Shown: positions 10,245 to 22,876 of the stretch, in pieces
Numbering within the stretch: the stretch's first letter is position 1
Layout: every line of letters begins with the position of its first letter
From: Takakia lepidozioides
Taxonomy: Eukaryota > Streptophyta > Takakiopsida > Takakiales > Takakiaceae
NCBI GenBank assembly: GCA_030704615.1
Contig: CM060734.1
Location: forward strand, 54,888,042 to 54,948,041
Direction of reading: 5' to 3'
DNA: 60,000 nt
Translations under genes and position numbers: made by a program
Notes under the pieces: model-generated
Told to the model about the DNA's origin: nothing
The model's database searches: none
What the model saw: the letters and a program-made list of their open reading frames with translations, nothing else

Positions 10245-11804
10245 TATTAAAGTGGGATCATTGAGGCCTTCCATTCACTCACCAAAAGTATGCTGGTGAT
10301 CTAGTAAGCTAGCCTGAGAAAGATGTACAAAATTTCTGCTGGATACTTTTGTACTCGTTCCATAAGCTTACACCTCACGAGTGACACAACTTGAATGGCA
10401 GGTTACAAGCTACCAAGTATTCAATTCCAAGATATTGTCTGGCAAATTCACCGCATTTTACTTCCCTGGTATACCACTTGCGCTCTTTCATTGCACAAGG
10501 TCGGTTTCCTGTGACGGTTGACCAGGCTCCATTTGTCATCCCGGGGTTTCCTCCCATCAAACCTCACGACATGCCTCAACGTATGCACTCACAAGATGCC
10601 AAGCCATACATTGTTGCTGCGAACAGATTGTGGGAAGCTGCTGGGGTGCTTGTGGATGGTGTTTATGAAATGGAATCAGCCGTTATGGAAGGGCTTCGAG
10701 ATGTACTTTGTAGTGGCTCGAAGATGAGTAAGGTCAGTATTTCGACTTTGTACAGGAATGTTACAGGGCAGAGTTGGAACTGTCTTAGACTAGGATACCC
10801 TCACACTTGACTTCTGCAAAGCGAAGAGAGACCATGGACAGAAAAATTCAAGGGGTTACTGACCAACAATGTGACAGACTCAAGAGAGAGATGTGCGAGA
10901 GAGAAGATATTGCTAGGTGAGAGAGCACGTCGGTCACCTTTGGATTAAGCCAAAGAAGAATTATGCATCTGCTCCACTGACTACAATACTAAATCTTAGC
11001 TTAGTTCAGTAATAACTTAGATATCTTAGCGTAACACTTGACTTCTGCAATAGTATTGAAAATAATACATGTATCTGGAAGAGCGACCATGGAGAGAAAA
11101 ATTCAAGGGGTTACTGACCAACAATGTGACAGACTCAAGAGAGAGATGTGCGAGAGAGAAGATATTGCTAGGTATCTTTGTTGCCTTGTTGAATCATGGC
11201 TGCTGGAAGCAAAACGGTATGTATCTCTGCCACACAGATTCATGAACTTTTTCTCGGGCTTGAGATGAGTGGGCAGAGTTTCCTTTGGGTACTTAGAGTT
11301 CCACAAGGTAGTGAAGTTGACCCAGTGCCCCACATCTCTGCCTTCCTCCCTGAAAGTTTCATGGAGAGGACTAAGAAGCAGGGAATAGTGTTCTGTGCGT
11401 GGGCACCACAGTTGCAGATCCTTGCCCATCCCGCAGTTGGAGGTTTCCTGACCCACTGTGGGTGGAATTCCACAGTGGAGAGCATTTGCATGGCCGTGCC
11501 CATGATAGCTTGGCCGATCGAAGCTGAGCAACACATGAACAAAATGCTTGTGGTCGAAGTAATAAAAGTTGCTGTTGGAGTCCTCGAGGGATCTGATGGA
11601 GTGGTTGGCAAAGAGGAGGTAGAGAGGGCCGCGAGGCTTCTGATGGGAGATGAGAGAGGAATGACGTTGAGGAAAAATGTGAAGGATTTGAGTGTTATAG
11701 CACGAAATGCTGTAGCGCCCGGCGGCTCTTCCAACAAGAACTTGGCTTCCTTTGTAGAGGAACTCCAATCTTTAGTCAAGCTTGCTGGACATTCGAGACA
11801 GTGA
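10245..11804 (+). pseudogene. UDP-glycosyltransferase, copy 2 (truncated)
   Basis: The sequence enters inside UGT intron 1 (tattaaagtgggatcattga also occurs at about 7613 and 16582), so exon 1 is missing. Exon 2 begins near 10402, but an extra A in its second or third codon (gttacaagct versus gttacagct) shifts the frame. Intron 2 contains an internal direct duplication (10803-10925 repeats at 11035-11170). The first part of exon 3, about 55 residues from VPRVFTVGP through SFGS, is lost; similarity resumes near 11226 at the ATQIHEL region and runs to the stop at 11802-11804 with the PSPG box intact. An open frame from 11196 could encode only the C-terminal sugar-donor domain, so enzyme activity is not expected. 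Changes relative to copies 1 and 3 are scattered, so this copy is older. Confidence 0.88.
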
Positions 11805-13300
11805 CTGACCCAAGTGTAGTTTATTGTGTCGCACATGTGATTATTTTTTAGGCTTATCCAGAATTGGATTGCGCCAAAGGAGTATAATATAATACGACAA
11901 CGGAATCGCGTGGTTTTTGTGACCGCCTACTTGGGATCTGTTGAGAATGCATCAGATCCAGAAAGAAGTGAAGAACATGGTTTCTTTGTCTTCCAAGAAA
12001 GAAGTGCCAAGTTCCAAGAAAATCTCAAGGAAATGGAAACAACTAACAAAAAGAAGTAGCTGTTGCTTTCAGCAAAAAAATCCCTAATGGCCAGATAAAA
12101 ATAACAAAGCAAACTCCATTTTCTGCTGAGGGGCATCCTACAAGTGGAAAGATCGCAACGCTGTCAGAACTTGTCCACCTTTGAAGACACATAATGTGAC
12201 GATTCCAGTTGTCCGTAAAACTGGAGGACTCGTCATGAACGAAGGCACCTGATGAGATGCAAGAGTTGTAATTGATAGCGGCGAGTCGTGCTCGGTTTGA
12301 CACTGCAAACGAAGGGCAGGCATTGTACTGATGTGCCTTGCAGTGTGATTCTCTGATTGTAATCTCCCATATTGGACACAGGGTTGTGGATACAAACGTA
12401 GTGCGCTCATCCCCGCTTTCTCAACATGTGCTGCTGCATTACTGCTTCAGTTGGGAAATGCATGTAGACACTCGAGAGCTTTGACATGGTGCAGTGGAGA
12501 TGATGATCGAACACCTGTTGAAGACTGCACTGGCGTCATTTTCGAATCATCTGACGAAGGGGTGAGTTAGATTGGGTACCATCAGTATCATGCGCAGAGT
12601 CCATAATGTTCCAGGTAGAGCCCACTGAATTCATGCTGCGCAAAACCCCATCATCCGGTCCATAAACCGATTTTAGAGCAGACTCGCTGACGTGGCGCGT
12701 TTCTCAAAGGCACTCGGTACAGACCCGGCGCCCGATTTGAGGAGGGGTGCTACGACCTACTAGATTTTAACTACCTACCGAGCCGCGTAGGTCCTGGCTC
12801 CCTGCTATATTCGGTGGTGGTAGGTGCGTACAAGGGTAAACTGACTGGCTCGCTGCCCTAAAAACCGGTTATGTCCGGTAGCGCTCGAGAGGAACCCCTG
12901 CTATCGGATATAGCAGGTCATGACACCGAGCCGCGTCACTGCCCCGGCCTCTCAGTCGTGAGGCCTCAGATGTTGATGTGATATGAGCAGAGCTTGCGGG
13001 GGCATGGGGTGAACGCGGTAGCCTGTAGGGATGCGCGCCCTCGACGAAGAGGACAAAGGGGATGACAGTTGAGCAACCGTCTGGTCTGATTAGGGGATGT
13101 GGGAGGATGAATATCGTGAATATCATTTATTCATCCTTTCTATTCATTTATTTATTTGGAAAGGGGCCGTGAGAAACTCTTAAATCAGAAATACATAGAA
13201 CATTTGATTTCCTAAGCATATCATCCATGAGTGATCAAAAGAAGCTATTGGGGGAAGTGATGCTGGGAAAATGTGCCGTAGAAAGAAAGAGTTCTGTGGG
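11805..13300 (+). other. Downstream tract of UGT copy 2 (uninterrupted form)
   Basis: 11932-12376 aligns with the tracts after copies 1 and 3 but lacks the tRNA-like insertion (empty site near 12239-12250, gaacgaaggcacctg). 12384-12595 matches 30618-30822 in reverse orientation, and 12604-13300 matches 30990-31740 in direct orientation. About 12668-12958 is an extra block missing from the other locus. No gene is supported. Confidence 0.7.
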
Positions 13301-15324
13301 GAGGGGTTCACCAACTTGGTCTCATTATTTTGGGACCCGCGGTGTGGGAGATATGGAATTTCGAGTACTTTTGGTCACTGGAAATTCGTGAAGAATAGCA
13401 AAGTGGGCTTTCTTGGAACAATGATTGGATATATTACTACTCAATAAATGCATGAAAAAACATAAATTAGTTTTTGAAATATATGATTGTAGTATTATCC
13501 CTTAATCTCCCAACCGAGACCGGTCGCTTGCTGTGGGAGATTCATCGCAACATCCGCAGATGCTCTGAGATGGGGATGACGTCTGAAGACAAATCGAGCT
13601 TTCCATCAGAGGAAGCCTCTCCTCGAAAAAAAAATTAAAAAAAAAAATAATGTGGCATGGGCGAATTTCTGTCCGTCAGCGCTCCCAAAACGGGTTGCTT
13701 TTCTTGAGTTGATTGGACAGGTGGCAGCACTAAATCGGCTGCAGTCCCAATTTAGGGTGAAGCTGCATGCAACAATTTTAGGGTGGCGGGTGGCGACACG
13801 TTTGCCTGTGCACGGTTATACATGAGAGGGTGAGTTGGGTGAAGTGAGCATGGGGTGGCACAAGATGGGACGTGGCCCCCAAGAACAAAATATTCTGCCT
13901 AAAGTCCAATTATTGGTCCAAAGACAATATTGCACTTACTGCCAAAAAATTTCCCAAGACTTTACTAAATTGCTCAAATGCTTTCACGTTGTGGGGCATT
14001 GGCATGGCACCCACACATCCACCGTCCAGTTTATTTCAAAAAGTTGGGAAACATTGCACCTCCTTTGGAGGCTACTGTCACCATTCAATTTTTTACTTTT
14101 TATATCCCCACCTACACCCATACAAAACAGCCCATAAAAAAAATGCTCATTTGGCCCTAAAATTTGGCAAGGAGATAGTGATTGCATGAAAATTACAAAA
14201 AAACCACAATTTGTTTTGGTCAAACCATAATTTTGTAGGATGTGTGGGAGCTGACACATAATTTCTTCTTATTTCTGTGGTGGCCGTATTGGAGGTGTGA
14301 TGCATAACCAAGCTAGGTACAATGTTGTATGGTTGAAACTTATGGATGAAAAGTTGTAAGTTATGGGCAGTTAAGTCTTTGAGGTACCAAAAATGGTCAA
14401 AATGTTGAAAACGGGCTTGGGAGATTAACCCCTAAAGCCCATCCCCTAGTAAAACTTCGATCTGTAGCTCAATTTCCCGTCTTGAATTTGAGAATTGTTT
14501 TTAATTTTTTTTTCATAGATGAACCGATATGTTTAGTATAAATCTTGAATTTTTCAAATGTCTCATAAAAAGTGAAATATTATGATTTTCTTAAGCTTAG
14601 TATCTTCAAAAATTCCACTGCCAAAAGATTTTGTTTGTATTTATTGTGCCGTTAAAAAGCAGAATTCATCGGGGTGCATTCCACATGGCGGAATGCACCC
14701 CATCAGCTCCCTCGAGTGCATTTCGAAATGCAGAATGCACCGGTTGTTAGATTTTCTTTAAAAACAAATAGGCAGTTCTTTACACAGGGTAATGCCCCTC
14801 GTGTCAAAATTTATGAAAATTTCACCTTGGGTGGCAATCACAATGAAAAACACTTTAGTATATTTAAAATTCAGAAAACGTGTTTAAGTTGAAAAATTCG
14901 ATAGAAAAACTATGCTGAAGAACAAATTGGCTCTTGACCCATTGAATTGGTAATTTCTATAAAAGATTCAATAATTGGAATTTTGATGAATCATAAAATG
15001 GAATAGAGACTAGACTTGATTATCTTTATTTTGTTAGTTCAACTCAAATGCAAAAAAAGATTGTTTTCAAAGTGAAAACTAAGTTTGACCAGAGAGAAGC
15101 CACTCTAGGCCTCTTGGGAGTTTAGGAATTAAGGGTTAATACATCAGATCGCGCTCATTTTGTTCATGTTTACATATTTTTAAGCATTTCATTGTACCAC
15201 ACATTCTTTGTAACTAAACAAACATCCAACTTCATTTTAGTATATTGAATTCTTCCCACATTGGCCTTGACATAGGATTGCACTTGGACTTACATGACAC
15301 TCGACACTGGGCCAACGGCTCATG
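13301..15324. other. No gene seen; one TTAA-CCCC terminus and one hairpin
   Basis: AT-rich spacer between UGT copies 2 and 3. TTAA at 14425-14428 is followed by CCCCTAAAGCCC, resembling the end of the element at 3274, but no partner end is visible. A perfect 12-bp inverted repeat with a 7-nt loop lies at 14671-14701 (GGGGTGCATTCC arms). Confidence 0.5.
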
Positions 15325-16013
15325 CTATCGTGCTTCGGTCTGTCGTGAAGAGTGTGCAGATACAGGAGCAGCAGGGAGTTACTCGGCCGACATTCTTGAG
15401 AGGCCTCCAGTACTGTGATCTGCACAGCACCATGTGTCTCGTGTAGGTGAAAGTGATGCAGCTGGAATTAACCTATCTACTCGAAGCTTGGTGTTTTCGT
15501 GTTTGGCTGAGCATGCGATGGTTGCCTTAATCCAAGCATCATAGCGGTCCAATCCCGTCCTTCTTTTACAAGTCTTTGCTTCCATAGCTCCACGAGTGGC
15601 TCATCATAAAGTACTTTTAGGTCTGCAGGCAGCTGGTGGCAGTGGACATCGCGCGGAGATCCTCTTGCCTCGTGCTCCTGCTGTAGGCCAACAGCACCCG
15701 GCAGAAATTGCCCATCAGTTTGACAAAGAGACCGATTACTCAGGCCTGAGTGGGACAGATCAAAAACCCACGTACATGTGTCCCATTTCTCTAGTTTTCC
15801 AGCCCATACTGAATTCCGTCGGGCTTGTCTGTAGGCCGTCTGGCTATATCCATTGCTGGTGACATTAGCACTTGAAGCAATATTAGAGGTGGGCACATGT
15901 GAAGACTTGGCTTTCGGAAGCATTTAAAAGCATATCATTCACTCCATTTGGTGCTTTCCTTCTATTTCTCCAGTTTCTGCAGAGTTCTGTTCTACGACGT
16001 CTTCCTTGTCGAA
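15325..16013 (+). other. Upstream region of UGT copy 3
   Basis: Aligns with 6115-6500 upstream of copy 1. About 15710-15930 corresponds to 6779-7000 in reverse orientation. A TATA-like string (tttaaaag, 15923-15930) lies about 85 bases before the start codon and could place transcription start near 15955; this is inference. In copy 1 the inversion moves the equivalent string away from the gene. Confidence 0.5.
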
Positions 16014-18301
16014 ATGGTGATTGAGGCATCTAGACTCCTTCCAGTACCCCATGTGGTTGCCTTCCCCTTTCCAGCGGTAAGCCACATGAACCTCTGCGTG
16101 CAATTATCGAAGATCTTGGCTAGCTATGGCGTCACCGTCACCTTTGTGACCACCACCCCACATCTCTCCAGCGTCAAGCGAGCACTGACTGATGACAAGG
16201 GATTTGGATTCAGCCATAATTTGCATTTGGTAGCTCTTGAGCTGTCTGCGGAATATGCAACTGTAAACAGTTCAAGCATTCAAGACCTGAGGAGGGCATT
16301 TGCATCACCCATCATAAAAGGATCCTTTGAAGAACTCATAAGTTCACTGATGAACTCTCCCCCCGCTACCCTCGTGAGTCCTCCTGTATGCATCATCTCC
16401 GACATGTTCATGGATTGGACTCAGGTATGATTGCATTGCAGTACAAGAGAGCTTTGATTCAGTGTTTCATTTGTAAGTTCCGCCTGTCCATTTATGTTTG
16501 ACATTGGTTACAACAATCTAGAAAACTTGTACATGCCACTCTGTATTATAATGATTAAGCTTGAGTTGCGAAGATTACCATATTAAAGTGGGATCATTGA
16601 GGCCTTCCATTCACTCACCAAAAGTATGCTGGTGATCTAGTGAGCTAGCCTGAGAAAGATGTACAAAATTTCTGCTAGATAGTTTTTGACTCTTTCCATA
16701 AGCTTACACCTCACGAGTGACACAACTTGAATGGCAGGTTACAGCTACCAAGTATTCAATTCCAAGATATTGTCTGGCAAATTCACCGCATTTTATTTCC
16801 CTGCTATACCACTTGCGCTCTTTCATTTCACAAGGTCGGATTCCTGTGACGGATGACCAGGCTCCATATGTCATCCCGGGGTTTCCTCCCATCAAACCTC
16901 ACGACATGCCTCCACCCATGCGCTCACAAAATGTCACACGCATTGTTGCTGCGAACAGGTTGTGGGAAGCTGCTGGGGTGCTTGTGGATGGTGTTTATGA
17001 AATGGAATCAGCCGTTATGGAAGGGCTTCGAGATGTACTTTGTAGTGGCTCGAAGATGAGTAAGGTCAGTATTTCGACTTTGTACAGGAATGTTACATGG
17101 CAGAGTTGGAACTGACTTAGACTAGGATACTCTCACACTTGACTTCTGCAAAGCGAAGAGCGACCATGGAGAGAAAAATTCAAGGGGTTACTGACCAACA
17201 ATGTGACAGACTCAAGAGAGAGATGTGCGAGAGAGAAGATATTGCTAGGTGAGAGAGCACGTCGGTCACCTTTGGATTAAGCCAAAGAAGAATTATGCAT
17301 CTGCTCCACTGACTACAATACTAAATCTTAGCTTAGTTCAGTAAAGATTTGATGACAAGCTCTCAGCTATTTAGACCTTGGGTCTAGCGATTTGAATAGC
17401 TGAAGTGAAGGGTATCTTTGTGACCTTGTTGAATCATGGAAGCTGGAAGTCAATTCGTGACAAACATGTTAGTTGCATCCTTACAGCTCCAGCGATTATG
17501 AAAGCTTTATACATACTGGATATTATTTACATGAAATTGGACTGTTGTTTGCAGGTGCCTAGGGTCTTTACTGTGGGACCCACAGTACTAGGTGGCACCA
17601 AGGAAAACAGGTTGAACAACCAACCGCAAGTGAGTTCAGACAAGCATGAGTGCATAGACTGGTTGAACACACAGCCAACCTCATCCGTTCTGTATATCTC
17701 CTTTGGAAGCATAGCTTCTCTCTCTGCCACACAGATTCATGAACTTGCTCTCGGGCTTGAGATGAGTGGGCAGAATTTCCTTTGGGTACTCAGAGTTCCA
17801 CAAGGTAGTGAAGTTGACCCAGTGCCCCACATCTCTGCCTTCCTCCCTGAAAGTTTCATGGAGAGGACTAAGAAGCAGGGAATAGTGTTCTGTGCGTGGG
17901 CACCACAGTTGCAGATCCTTGCCCATCCCGCAGTTGGAGGTTTCCTGACCCACTGTGGGTGGAATTCCACAGTGGAGAGCATTTGCATGGCCGTGCCCAT
18001 GATAGCTTGGCCGATCGAAGCTGAGCAACACATGAACAAAATGCTTGTGGTCGATGTAATAAAAGTTGCTGTTGGAGTCCTCGAGGGATCTGATGGAGTG
18101 GTTGGCAAAGAGGAGGTAGAGAGGGCCGCGAGGCTTCTGATGGGAGATGAGAGGGGAGAGATGTTGAGGAAAAATGTGAAGGATCTGAGTGTTATAGCAC
18201 GAAATGCTGTAGCGCCCGGCGGCTCTTCCAACAAGAACTTGGCTTCTTTTGTAGAAGAACTTCGGTCTTTAGCCAAGTTTGCTGAACATTCCAGACAGTG
18301 A
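16014..18301 (+). CDS. UDP-glycosyltransferase, copy 3 (three exons)
   Basis: Same architecture as copy 1: exons 16014-16424, 16738-17064 and 17555-18301, phase-0 GT-AG introns, about 494 residues. The catalytic His (SHM, about residue 24), the activating Asp (IISDMF, about 130) and the complete PSPG box are all present, with Ala in place of Gly in GVP. I count ten amino-acid differences from copy 1: eight in exon 1 (acceptor side), one in exon 2 and one in exon 3 (Ile for Met next to SFGS). No stop or frameshift is visible. An upstream in-frame ATG (15948) would add 22 residues with no homologue in UGTs, so 16014 is preferred. Its 3' flank was split by the MULE at 19155. Substrate unknown. 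Because the copy 1 joint contains MULE sequence, this copy or its 3' part was probably the donor for copy 1. Confidence 0.88.
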
Positions 18302-19154
18302 CTGACCCAAGAGAGACTGTGACTGACCCAAGTGCAGTTTATTGTGTCGCGGGATTATTCTAAAGGAGTATAATTTAATATGACAATGGACTCGGATGGT
18401 TTTTGTGACAGTCTACTTGGGATCTGTTGAGAATGCATCAGATCCAGAAAGAAGTGAAGAACATGGTTTCTTTGTCTTCCAAGAAAGAAGTGCCAAGTTC
18501 CAAGAAAATCTCAAGGACATGGAAACAAGTAATAAAAGAAGCAGCTGTTGCTTTGAGCAAAAGAATCCCTGATGGCCAGATAAAAATAACAAAGCAAACT
18601 CCATTTTCTGCTGAGGGGTATCCTACACAAGTGGAAAGATCCCAAATAATGTGTAAGGGCTCCCCAAAAATATTTAAAAAAATAAAAATAAAAAATCGCA
18701 TCGCTGTGAGAGCTTGCCCACCTTTGAAGACACATAATGTGACGACTCCCATTGTCCGTAAAACTGGAGAACTTGTCGTGAATGAAGGCTCTTGGAGGTG
18801 TCAAGGCTATAGCCCTTGCACGGCACTTTGAGAACAGGACGGGTAGCTCAGTGGTAGAGCACCCCACAGGAATGGGGGAGGTCCTAGGTCAATCCCTAGC
18901 CCGACCACACGCCACTGGTTTTCCAACAAAGGCACCTCATGAGATGCAAGAAGTTGTAATCGATAGCGGTGAATCGTGCTGGGATTGACACTGCAAACGA
19001 AGGGCATGCATTGTACTGAATGTGCCCTACAGTGTGATTCTCTGGGATCTGCCATATTGGACACCGGTCCCAATATGGATGTGGCTTGATTTTATTGCAA
19101 GCGTGTGAGCTGACGGGTACGGCCCGGGACCTGCTCCGGCAGCCTCGTCGGCGA
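18302..19154 (+). other. Downstream tract of UGT copy 3 up to the MULE
   Basis: Nearly identical to 9333-10204. It lacks about 15 bases near 19126 that copy 1 retains (gcgaggtacagacgg). It carries the same tRNA-like insertion. No coding gene is supported. Confidence 0.7.
18837..18906 (+). tRNA. tRNA-like sequence, second copy
   Basis: Same 70-nt segment as at 9873, with the same acceptor mismatch and the same one-base deletion in the T loop. Copy 1 has an extra GGGAC duplication just upstream that this copy lacks. It is part of the insertion shared by the two near-identical UGT units and absent from the third. Confidence 0.5.
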
Positions 19155-19920
19155 GCTGGACGCCCCATGTCAAATCATCCCCACCCCTCCGCCCGTTGCC
19201 CCGCCCCCGCCCGCCCGCTGCTCCCCGCGCCCCCCCTACCCCCACGCCCGCCCGCCCGCCCGGCCAGGACCCCTGACCCCCGCCCCACCGCTGGCCGCGC
19301 GGCGCCCATCTCCCACCCCCCATCTCCAGCCACGTGGCGGCCCCCGCTGTGGATCCCAAGATCCCCCTTCCAATGCCGGAGTGATCCCCCACCCCCATCT
19401 GCAGCCACGTGGCGCTACCCCGAACCGTCGATCCCCTCCCCATCCATCCAACCTCAATTGAATGGATGACGGCCGGTTGAAGGTCCCATGACGCGCCCAT
19501 CGCCACGTGGCGCTCCCGCCGCCGTCGATCCCCGCCTCCCATCCACGGCGCGCTCCCCGAGACGTCGCCGCTCCCCCCGACGCGCCTTGATCCCCCAACC
19601 CCAATCGCCCGCCACGTGCGGCTCCCCCGGACCGTCGATCCCCTGCGCATCCATTGGACCTCACAAATAGTGGATGTTGTGTGTCATCCGCCCCTCATCC
19701 CCCCGCCGTCGATCCCCTCTTCCCATCGACGGCCCGATCTCCCGACACGTCGCCGGCCCCCCCCCTCCGTTGATCCCCGTCCAATGCGGTGACTGATCCC
19801 CCTCCACCCATCGGACGGCACGTGGCGCGCCCCCCGCCGCCGATCCCCTCTTCCCATCCACGGCACGATCCCCCGACACGTCGCCGCTCCCCCCCGACCT
19901 GGCTTGATCCCCACTCCGGA
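19155..19920 (+). repeat. Left terminal inverted repeat of the MULE
   Basis: 766 bp, matching the reverse complement of 29811-30614 almost throughout. Very C-rich on this strand. It is built from modules that contain GATCCCC and a CACGTGGC-type box, including near 19332, 19406, 19504 and 19818. Confidence 0.88.
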
Positions 19921-20665
19921 CCCGCAATGATCCCCCACCCCTAATCACCCGCCATGTGCTGCTCCCCCGAACCGTCGATCCCCTGCTCATCCATCCAACC
20001 TCAAAACAATGGATGTTCTGGGTCATCCGTCCCTCATCCCCCCGCCATCCTCCCGCGCAGTGGATGGACGACGGCCGGATGAAGGCCCCATGGCACGCCC
20101 ACCGCCACGTGGCGCTCCCCCCGCCGTCGATCCCCTCATCCCATCGGAGGCGCGATCCCCCGGGCCATCGCCGGCCCCCCCCCCCTCGTTTGATCCCCCG
20201 TCCAATTTGGTCACTGGGTCCCCTCCAGCCATCGGCCACCACGTGGTGCTCCCCTGAACCGAGGATCCCCTGCGCATCCATCCAACCTCAAAACTGGGTC
20301 ATCCGCGGTCCCCCAGCATTCGATCCCCTCCTCCCATCCAGGTGGTGATCCCCCGGGCCGCTCCCCCCCGCCTCGGTTGATGCCCCGTCCAAACCTGGAA
20401 TTGATCCCCCTCTCTTCTTCTACCACCACGTGGCGGTCTCCGTAGCCGTCGATCCCCTCGTCCCATCCAAGACCCGATCCCCCGAGCCACTGCTCCCCCC
20501 GCCTCTGGTTGATCCCCCGCCGCCGCCATGCCACGTGTCTTCCCACCCTTGACCCCCCCGCGCGTCAATGGCGGAACAGGTGATCGTTCCCCCCATGGCG
20601 GTCCCCTCTCCGTTGATCCCCCATCCTTCCGCCCCCCCCCCCCCCGGGAGCGATCCCCCTTCCAC
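19921..20665 (+). repeat. Extra subterminal C-rich modules, left side only
   Basis: The GATCCCC/CACGTG modular pattern continues beyond the inner limit of the TIR (CACGTG near 20107, 20240, 20430, 20531 and 20661) without a counterpart inside the right TIR. Long open frames on both strands here are artefacts of high GC and repetition. Confidence 0.75.
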
Positions 20666-22081
20666 GTGTCAAATGTCAGGGTTGTTTGCACGTGGCTATC
20701 ATTTTGTTCATCTATGTCGTCCTCCCCCATCCAATGGTCATGCACGTCCCCCGCCATTTTGGTCTGTCACATGAATGGTGTGGATGTATTGAAATTTAGG
20801 GTTTCCGGCTGCTCGCAAATTTGATGCTCTTTGCGCGTGTAGTTTGCTGCTGTGTACTGTTTCTGCAGGACGTGTGTGGTCTGCGGATGTGTACTGTTCC
20901 TGCAGGGGTGCCGGGCATCATGACTGGATCTTCGGAGTTGCGCACGTCATTCCTTCTATCACAGCTGCGTGACACGTTGCAAATCCCCCCGGATGGTTCC
21001 TTCAACCACAGGTCGCTTATATGGACTCCAACTATTTCAAGTGAAGGTGGACATCGTGTATATACGGATGTTGCGGTCATTCCTTGGAGCAGGATCGACA
21101 ATTTTGTGAGAGGGGAGGAAGAAAGGGCAGAGGCGCCCACTCACTTCAACAGAACGGTGCCTAAAAAGGGAAAGCATGAGGAGGGCGAGCTCTTAGCTCC
21201 AAGGGCCAATAGTTGATTTGTTGTGATAAAGTCCGCCTTCACCTTTGTGGTTTCTGGATGGTCTCTATGTGTTCTTTGTAATGACATGCTACTTGTTTGC
21301 ATTGTTTGCTCTTATAATGTGTCAAAATGCTATGCTCTCTTGCTCCGAGTATTCCACTCCGCCGACATAGTTCTCATCATTGTTCAGGTTCCATTGTTCT
21401 TATGGACCTGAGGACAAGCGCACAAATGTAATACCTGTCAATAAACATTCTTTGAAGAGAAGGAACGGCAGGAGAGGGTGTGTGCTGGATGCTTCATCGC
21501 CTTCTTACAACAACCACAAAGGGCCGAGACGGAAGAAAGTCGTTCAGGGAGAGTCCATCAAGAGGGGTTGCCTCTGTCAGTTTAGGATTGGACGATGCTA
21601 CCTGGATCCTTCTCTTGCTGTCATAAATACTACAACAAAAACCATGTTGATGGATGTGACAAGGTCTGCCATGGCCACATTGACCCGACTTCAAGTAACA
21701 CCCGTTTCGCGCACACACCTCACCTTAGTGAAGAGGTTAAGATGTGGATAACGGATAGCATACGTGCTGGGTTGTCGCCTGCTGAAATCATGGCCCCAAC
21801 ATGAACAACAGGTATTTGATAGCAAGGTCAATGGAGAGAAGTGGTGTCGTGATGATGTTGTGCTTGAGCATGACATTAGAAACATCATGGACAAGCTGGC
21901 ATGTGAGACTTTCAAGCGACATAAGGACGAGGGGACCAGTCTGAAGATGTGGAAGGAGGCCCAGCCCGACCTCAAATTTGCCATTGGCATTCAAGCAGAA
22001 TTTCAGAAAAAAACAATGCTCCGAATGGGTGACAAACGTATTGTCTCTTGTGATGCGACCTTCGGAACAAATGAACACAAG

Positions 22082-22676
22082 GTGTGTGGAATCGACGGCG
22101 TGGACTCCTGGGAGCATGAGAGCATAGCATCTTTCACTGTGAAGGGGATCAGTGGGGAGCAGGGGATCAGTAGGGAGCAGGGGATCAGTGGAGAGCAGGG
22201 GCACAAGGGGACCATAGCCTTATCCGATATGCAGGGGATCACGACATTGGGTCATCACCAGTGACCTATTAATCCCCCTATCGGATTCGACACCACGGCT
22301 GCCTCAGCCCATTAGGGGACTAGACACATAGGCCAAACTCCATTATATATACTGCTCTGTATATGTTGGGACCATTTTGGGACCATGACGTGTACTTGTG
22401 TGATTCGTAGTGAGGGGTGCGCAGGCGGGAGGGACGACAGCTTAGCAAATGCATGCCTTGGGGGGTTATAGAGAGGAATGATGGAGGGATGGTCTCCTTC
22501 CAGGGGATCATGGCATAGCCCACAGGGGGGATCACATAATACTAAAATGAGAACAGAAGGGGTTGCAGGGTTCGGGGTTCACCTCCTGTGATTTCTTGTC
22601 ATTAATTTCAGTAAAATGTTTTGCCTATTTTCCAAACAAAAGTACTTACATTGCACATTTTTGTCTTTGTGTGCAG
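22082..22676 (+). other. Transposase intron 1 with GGGGATCA repeats
   Basis: Donor GT at 22082 follows the NEHK codons; acceptor CAG ends at 22676 and the next codons read YAMYTLMVFD, the expected continuation of the MULE core. 22145-22245 is a run of GGGGATCAGT/GGAGCA units. Confidence 0.75.
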
Positions 22677-22876
22677 TATGCCATGTATACTCTTATGGTC
22701 TTCGACATTTGGCTGAACGGCATCCATGTTGCATACATAATATCTTCAAGAAACAATGCCAACGATTTGTTAAGTTGGATGTTGGCTCTTCGTCAAAGTC
22801 TCTAGGCCGATCAGCCGGATTGGCATCCCAACGCATTCATTGTGGACGATGCCGATGCTGAGATTAACGCCATTCG

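Noticed and set aside
19086-20824. Long open frames on both strands in the C-rich region (up to about 207 residues)
   Set aside because: They are Pro/Arg/Gly low-complexity translations of the GATCCCC modules, open in several frames at once, and lie in the MULE terminal repeat.
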